Shown piece after piece: positions 60,701 through 64,000 of a stretch of DNA of 64,000 bases. Position numbers and translations under genes: made by a program. Origin of the DNA: Ganoderma boninense (taxonomy: Eukaryota; Basidiomycota; Agaricomycetes; Polyporales; Polyporaceae); contig CM035308.1 of assembly GCA_002900995.3 (NCBI GenBank), positions 2,728,001 to 2,792,000 on the forward strand, in the 5' to 3' direction. The notes under the pieces are model-generated. The model saw nothing but the letters and a program-made list of their open reading frames with translations, was not told where the DNA came from and did not search any database. Position 1 is the stretch's first letter, and each line of letters starts with the position of its first letter.

Positions 60701-60972
60701 ATTGGCTGCGAGCCTCCATCGACAACTTTATGCAGATGTCGTACCCGCAGCTGCATGGCCGTGGAGGGCTTTTTCTCGTTCACCCGTATAAGGATGGCTA
60801 TCTCCTTACTTCCGTTGCCACGGATTGTCAGTATGTCTTGACGCACGCGACGGTTCATGGATCGGGATTTGGCGTCGCAGGGTACGCAGCGGCTTTGCTG
60901 GCTGGATACTCAGACGAGCCTGAGGACCTAAAGTTCTTCGTGGATCTCGGTGAGTCCCGTCGAAGCCATTGA
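57787..60972 (+). CDS. Outer element Gag, with RRDG repeats and zinc knuckle
   Basis: 1,061 codons from ATG 57787 (MSTTSNDARGTG). Residues 160-220 contain five imperfect repeats built on RRDG (RRDGSLLEDTDK, RRDGCLLEIE, RRDGRHLASLDE, RRDGSLPDESAQ, RRDGC). A Ser/Asp-rich low-complexity stretch is followed by basic KKQREEARELQKLLKR. The capsid-like domain has RWDGAPDLDQFDHWKYEL, GLFDYCFPDDFKASLRR, QGDSRVRDYVREIEHL and FWQGLNPYLQVEL. The CCHC knuckle is CFTCEQPGHISRNCP. About 250 residues of unknown fold follow. The stop TGA (60970-60972) is in frame with the next ORF, and CGA would restore Arg, so Gag and protease were probably one ORF. Confidence 0.85.
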   Translation: MSTTSNDARGTGTSYEAATTPLLADITLGEQLDLEASGELPDPHTLPLAELEPVCSLGGHPPSRPDATEVALGVKWGLPDYGRFMEGQSGRRVTRNTAQSVRSGESASAAPAGTYRGHRGPRLLQSAALEPATARPEALQKVCDPETESRLPDETRLEGAGDREDARRDGSLLEDTDKRRDGCLLEIERRDGRHLASLDERRDGSLPDESAQRRDGCSGDGTPLTPPGVEVGAWWGQDGTVVRTYPDPCLIEYMQMIKAPRQLPVWYDLCDNCDQLGPLPAEWFTPLTLDEAPMLPDTIIHEANSSFEDEFWREVAEHVTAAEDEDLRHAIAASLSTAADELDNHQQANAHQLGVNVVAIEVLDTDLCPEEYDDHYTTGRKQKNIPRPIPQREFLQTFVGGNPTTCATSEPRQPPMTSTPRRHQTPASYKRDPSQVPDSWWNVITTRGGQGGGSGGGRDGGRTPPDSSDSSSPDSDSSDDDGGSDSSSSSEGPVDHESPSTPRRKSPSKRRHEKKQREEARELQKLLKRINLQPPARWDGAPDLDQFDHWKYELNTWAEITKVPGCLIVKTMTNYLSGKASRFFMDHIAARSSEWSLENVYDGLFDYCFPDDFKASLRRCLMTAQQGDSRVRDYVREIEHLASRVRDITEFQLVQIFWQGLNPYLQVELIGEGLGPETASLDKLVRKAVRKEKAHIAARNLQREFDSEGQGAGRIWGLLQNQTTDPAPYQSQELDLRGPPRSRHHDNGGFMGQETWQRDRQSSGQDAAKEDPPRRHRTMHAPERLAELASGTPQCFTCEQPGHISRNCPQRQRARAPDVSLAASSVYFEHLESLADEARRTTTDIYLGAVSFGADEDLDMSEAEYLISESATQPMDGSVFTTAAGLTAEERFSFWCTDMVVEIPDNLPVVRCERSYLESFVIKHAQLADPPSTVSGAIQEARNEWITMPAPPDWLDGFLDYRTCRNTYHALYWLRASIDNFMQMSYPQLHGRGGLFLVHPYKDGYLLTSVATDCQYVLTHATVHGSGFGVAGYAAALLAGYSDEPEDLKFFVDLGESRRSH

Positions 60973-60981
60973 CAGTCCCTC

Positions 60982-62235
60982 ATGCTCAATGTGGTGCGTC
61001 CGATGAGCCGGCGCAAGCCTCGACAACCACCGGCTTCTGAGGACACGATTCTAGCGGTGGGACGTACGGCGATGCAGCCGAAGGACTTCAATCGTGTTAT
61101 ACCTAAGCCTTTAACAGTATTAGTATATGTGAATGGCCACAGAGCGCGAGCTCTGCTCCACACGGGCTCCATGGCGGACTTCATGTCGATGTCGATGACG
61201 CTAGTAGATCAGCTTGGCTTGAAGATGGAGGCTCTCGCAAAGCCATTGTCCCTGCAGCTGGCTGTCCACGGATCGCGTTCAAAGATCAATCATTCAGTCA
61301 CAGTTGAATTTGCCTACCAGGATATCAGGTGTCCTCGTCGTTTCGACGTAGCAAACCTCGACACGTATGACTTGATCCTGGGGACGCTGTTCTTGTGTCA
61401 GCATCAGATGGCGATTGGGCTGAACCCCCGGCGAGTGTCGGTCAGCTCACCTATGCCAATCAACACACACGGCGAAGATGTACACGTCGTGTCCTCAGCT
61501 GCAGTACGCGTGCTGAATGACGAGCTCGAGAGGCGAGCGCAACTGCCAGCCGAGATGGAGGATATGCACCAAGACGGCACAACCGCTGACCCTCCGCTGC
61601 TGTGGGTGATTCACCACCCGTTCCCGTTGATTGACGAAGTAGATGTGTACTCCTGGAGGCTGTCGAAGTGCCTGGAAGCTCAGCCCATATGGTCCGCTCA
61701 GAGACAGGCGTACCTGGTTCCCAGTCGCTGGGAGATGGGTTTGGGGGTGCATGCTTCACCAATGTTCATCCTGATGACACCCTCGATGATAGACGAGGAT
61801 ATACGCCTTAAAACCGCCCTGGAAAAGCGTGAGCAGAACGCAAAAGCTCACAAGCTTGCGGCCCCCCTCCCCGACATTGACGGCATCCTGCAGAATCTCC
61901 ACATATCACACACCTTATTCGCAACTTCCGTGCTCCCTCAGGGAGATATCAACGGTCCGACGACGTACCATACTATCATGAGCCATATCTTCCCAGAAAA
62001 GTCACCCACAATGACCTACCTCGCAACAACCACGGTGGCGGGGCTGATTCTCGAGGGCTGCGCAGTAGCCAGGGCGGCACTAATCGCAGCTCTCGAGAAC
62101 TGTCTTGAATGTGGGGACAACGACTCGATGGCGGTGGTACTACGTCCACGGTTGACGAGGAACCTGACGGCTATAACCAAGAAGACAGAGATGCGGTCCA
62201 CTTCTAGATGTTCGGAGGTGCGCTGGTGGGAGTAG
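60982..62235 (+). CDS. Outer element aspartyl-protease-like domain plus unknown C-terminal region
   Basis: Same frame as Gag, three codons after its stop. Residues 45-110 resemble a retropepsin: VNGHRARALLHTGSMADF, VDQLGLKMEAL and DTYDLILGTLFL (the ILGxxFL end strand). The catalytic triad is HTG where DTG is expected, so proteolysis is unlikely in this copy. The remaining 300 residues (LLWVIHHPFPLIDEVDV, GILQNLHISHTLFATS, VAGLILEGCAVARAALIA) sit where RT would normally be but show no RT, RNase H or integrase motif. The frame ends 29 bp before the 3' LTR. Confidence 0.7.
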   Translation: MLNVVRPMSRRKPRQPPASEDTILAVGRTAMQPKDFNRVIPKPLTVLVYVNGHRARALLHTGSMADFMSMSMTLVDQLGLKMEALAKPLSLQLAVHGSRSKINHSVTVEFAYQDIRCPRRFDVANLDTYDLILGTLFLCQHQMAIGLNPRRVSVSSPMPINTHGEDVHVVSSAAVRVLNDELERRAQLPAEMEDMHQDGTTADPPLLWVIHHPFPLIDEVDVYSWRLSKCLEAQPIWSAQRQAYLVPSRWEMGLGVHASPMFILMTPSMIDEDIRLKTALEKREQNAKAHKLAAPLPDIDGILQNLHISHTLFATSVLPQGDINGPTTYHTIMSHIFPEKSPTMTYLATTTVAGLILEGCAVARAALIAALENCLECGDNDSMAVVLRPRLTRNLTAITKKTEMRSTSRCSEVRWWE

Positions 62236-62264
62236 GCCTTCTTGCAGAAGCCCTGGAGGGCGAC

Positions 62265-62669
62265 TGTAAGGGGACCAGCGCTTCCTCCTTCCCCTTTCGG
62301 CAGTTTCCTTTCCTTTCGTATTCGCCGGCACGTCCGTGCCGGCTTCCCGTTCCGGTATTGCTGCGGACACTCGTCCGCCTCTCTTCTCTCCACTTCTCTC
62401 CACTCCTCCTACCCCGTTTTTCCCTCTCGCTTATGCTCTCTCTTTCTCACTGGCTAGACTTAGATTTTTCTCGCTTACATCACCTAGACTAGCGTACAGG
62501 TATATAGGCTTGTACTCCGGGGCTCGGATGCCCCAGCGCTCGAGATATCGAGACCTTCCCTACTCCCTCGCGTCTCGACGCTCTCCCGTGTGCACTCTTC
62601 CCCGCTCGACTCTCTCGCTCATCGACCTATCGACCTACGCGACTGAAGACGAGCGCCGAGTGCCTCACA
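62265..62669 (+). repeat. Outer element 3' LTR
   Basis: 405 bp, TGTAAGGGG...TGCCTCACA, uninterrupted. Preceded by a purine-rich stretch (GGAGGGCGAC) and followed by the ATTCG duplication. Confidence 0.95.
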
Positions 62670-62674
62670 ATTCG
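62670..62674. repeat. Right target-site duplication of outer LTR element
   Basis: ATTCG, matching 50734-50738. Removing one copy and the element restores an uninterrupted reading frame in the host gene. Confidence 0.9.
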
Positions 62675-63348
62675 GCCCAGTCCAAGGTGTCAGTTGTGCC
62701 CCACATACTGATAGTCAAAACCTGGCTGTCATGATGTGCTGCCTGTATATATATGGTGAGGATAACTTTATTCTGTACAAGTCAATGTGATAGTAAAAAT
62801 AGTTCATTGTACACAGGCAACTTTGACTGGAAGGAGAAGGCATGGCTTGTCCTATGGGAGGCTAAGCTGGTGGTAGAACTTCCCATTGGTGTCCTGTTCT
62901 ACTACCCCTCAGCCCTATTTATTCATTTCAACATCAACATCACTGGTGAGTGGCTTTGTATATTAATAAACACAATCCATTGAGTTATTGGCTTGAAAGA
63001 TTTCGATCGCTATATTGTGACAACCAAGATGGGGGAGGCTCCTACTCCAGAGAACGAGGGAACTCGCATACATGGAGTGAAGGGTAGAGGGTCAATTGTG
63101 CTCTTTAATCAAGCCTCTATGTTCCAGCTTGCAGAGCTTGAACATACCATAAAAGAGGGCAAGGAGCTAGGGATAGATACCTCATCTGACAATGATGCTT
63201 ACATTGCTAGCATGCCACGGCCTAGGGTAGACTTATAAGAGTATATTTATAGCCCAATAATTGGCCAGAGCAGCACATTACAAGACTACAAGAATATCAG
63301 CTAAAAGAAATTTATATACAGACAGTACTGAGAACTCTGTGAACCATG

Positions 63349-64000
63349 CTACACTGTCACAAAAAGTTGACGACAAAACTGCAGTGCCTGATCCCAAGTA
63401 TGACGATGTACAAGCATATCCCGTGAGTGCACATTGCAAGTCTGAGCAAGATATTCATGTAGAGAAGAAATTTGTGCTAGTGAGAGAGGAGAGATAGGTG
63501 GATCACAAGTAACCTCGGAAAACTGCTCTGGACCATGAGTAGGTGAAAATGGGTTAATAGGTTCCTGATTGTTGGGAGGCACAGGGTTGTGAGTATTGTG
63601 ATGAGCCATCAGGACAGGATCCTCGATAACACCCCAGTCAATGCCAAACCCTGCAACATCAGCGACATCCTCATTGGGAGGCTGGACAATATGGGCAATT
63701 CCTCGTGGACCATGCTAGACCATTCCAAACATGAAAAGCTCACGAGGGCTCGCAGCGCGTTCACCTTTGATGTGAAGGACGTGAGCATTCCATGTCTCTG
63801 CCCACTCACAAGCATCATGGTTGATGGCATCAAGGAACAGGTAATGCAGCAGCCAGATGTGGGCGGGATTGTCAACATCGAGTCCACACCAGCGTTCAAG
63901 CTCGAGAAAGAAGTTCTTCCACTTCAGCCCAAATCCGCGGGTAACGTCGTACCAAAGACGTTCAATGCGGGTGTTGTGGACGCTCCTGGTAGAAAGTCAG
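63349..64000 (-). pseudogene. Integrase-core-domain protein, C-terminal part, internal stop
   Basis: Enters from the right edge of the window. SVHNTRIERLWYDVTRGFG then LKWKNFFLELERWCGLDVD, IWLLHYLFLDAINHDACEWAE, HIKGERAASPRELFMFGM and HGPRGI are the signature of the integrase-core (rve-like) ORF found in many copies in agaricomycete genomes. A TAG at 63715-63717 interrupts it between FGMV and HGPRGI, where CAG (Gln) is usual. The frame then continues to a stop at 63349. The catalytic N-terminal part lies outside the window. These ORFs are thought to be transposon-derived; whether this one is mobile cannot be judged here. Confidence 0.8.

Larger units (their letters stand above)
50739..62669 (+). 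mobile_element. Outer LTR retrotransposon, non-autonomous, inserted in an exon
   Basis: LTRs of 405 bp (TG...CA) flanked by ATTCG duplications. Without the nested insertion the element is about 5.4 kb. It encodes a long Gag with zinc knuckle and a protease-like domain on the plus strand, and no reverse transcriptase, RNase H or integrase. The 5' LTR is split after base 58 by a chromovirus. The LTRs differ at four positions, all CpG transitions in the 5' copy. It would depend on enzymes from another element to move. Confidence 0.9.
49018..63238 (+). pseudogene. 2OG-Fe(II) (TET/JBP-like) dioxygenase-family gene, split by a retroelement
   Basis: AT-richer than its surroundings. 5' exons: 49018-49342, 49401-49470, then from 49511, with later blocks IESGQKHSANAIATIVTLAD, GIGWGFRTERLAFMLEARPG and ACQKSLEAQGVDPKIAKPLF up to 50738. 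The coding frame resumes at 62675. Exon ends at 62755, then 62817-62945 and 63000-63238 complete it. Joined across the insertion the frame is continuous. The HTD at 62704-62712 (PHTDSQN) fits the iron-binding HxD; WLVLWEA, ELPIGVLFYYPSALF, HFN and GRGSIVLFNQASM follow in the order of the agaricomycete dioxygenase-like family. In TET/JBP enzymes this fold oxidises thymine or 5-methylcytosine; assignment of this family to that activity is inference. The insertion separates all catalytic residues from the N-terminal two thirds. A small frame change near 49690 is also present. Confidence 0.6.

Noticed and set aside
1..64000. CRISPR arrays, bacterial operons or replication origins
   Set aside because: No regularly spaced short repeats; intron-rich eukaryotic gene structure throughout.

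Overview
The window is nuclear DNA of a basidiomycete fungus, most likely a polypore-type agaricomycete. The genes are dense with very short GT-AG introns (about 40-90 bp). Coding regions are GC-rich. The protein families are typical of that group: DUF6534 seven-helix proteins, a DUF3712 membrane protein, a CYP505-type self-sufficient P450, RPAP1, Gypsy chromoviruses and the widespread agaricomycete integrase-core ORF. Two runs of exactly 100 N (20149-20248 and 45389-45488) are scaffold gaps, so gene order across them is not proven.

Layout. 1-1147: 3' part of a secreted ADP-ribosyltransferase-like gene. 2.0-7.6 kb: two related Ran1/Vhs1-type kinases on the minus strand. 8.9-14.3 kb: a long WDR7/rabconnectin-3-beta-like WD40 gene (minus). 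17.0-20.1 kb: a DUF3712 membrane protein cut off by the first gap. 20.5-21.3 kb: an unrecognised protein. 22.2-34.4 kb: a duplicated locus in which two copies of a modular, extremely cysteine-rich gene bracket two tail-to-tail DUF6534 membrane-protein paralogues and a coiled-coil gene. 35.3-39.7 kb: a CYP505 P450-reductase fusion. 41.6-45.4 kb: RPAP1, running into the second gap. 45.5-48.7 kb: strand-skewed DNA and a 171-bp tandem repeat. 49.0-63.2 kb: an AT-richer dioxygenase-like gene (TET/JBP-like fold, inferred) split inside an exon by a non-autonomous LTR element, which is itself split in its 5' LTR by a Gypsy chromovirus. 63.3-64.0 kb: an integrase-core fragment.

Two window-wide patterns stand out. 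First, several otherwise good genes carry single-base frame changes, mostly in homopolymers, which looks more like sequence error than simultaneous decay. Second, every base difference between the paired LTRs of both retroelements (4 of 4 and 7 of 7) is a CpG to TpG/CpA transition, as expected from deamination of methylated CpG.

The least explained content is the cysteine-rich gene pair. Its internal exons are symmetrical (same splice phase at both ends), so whole Cys modules can be added or lost without breaking the frame.
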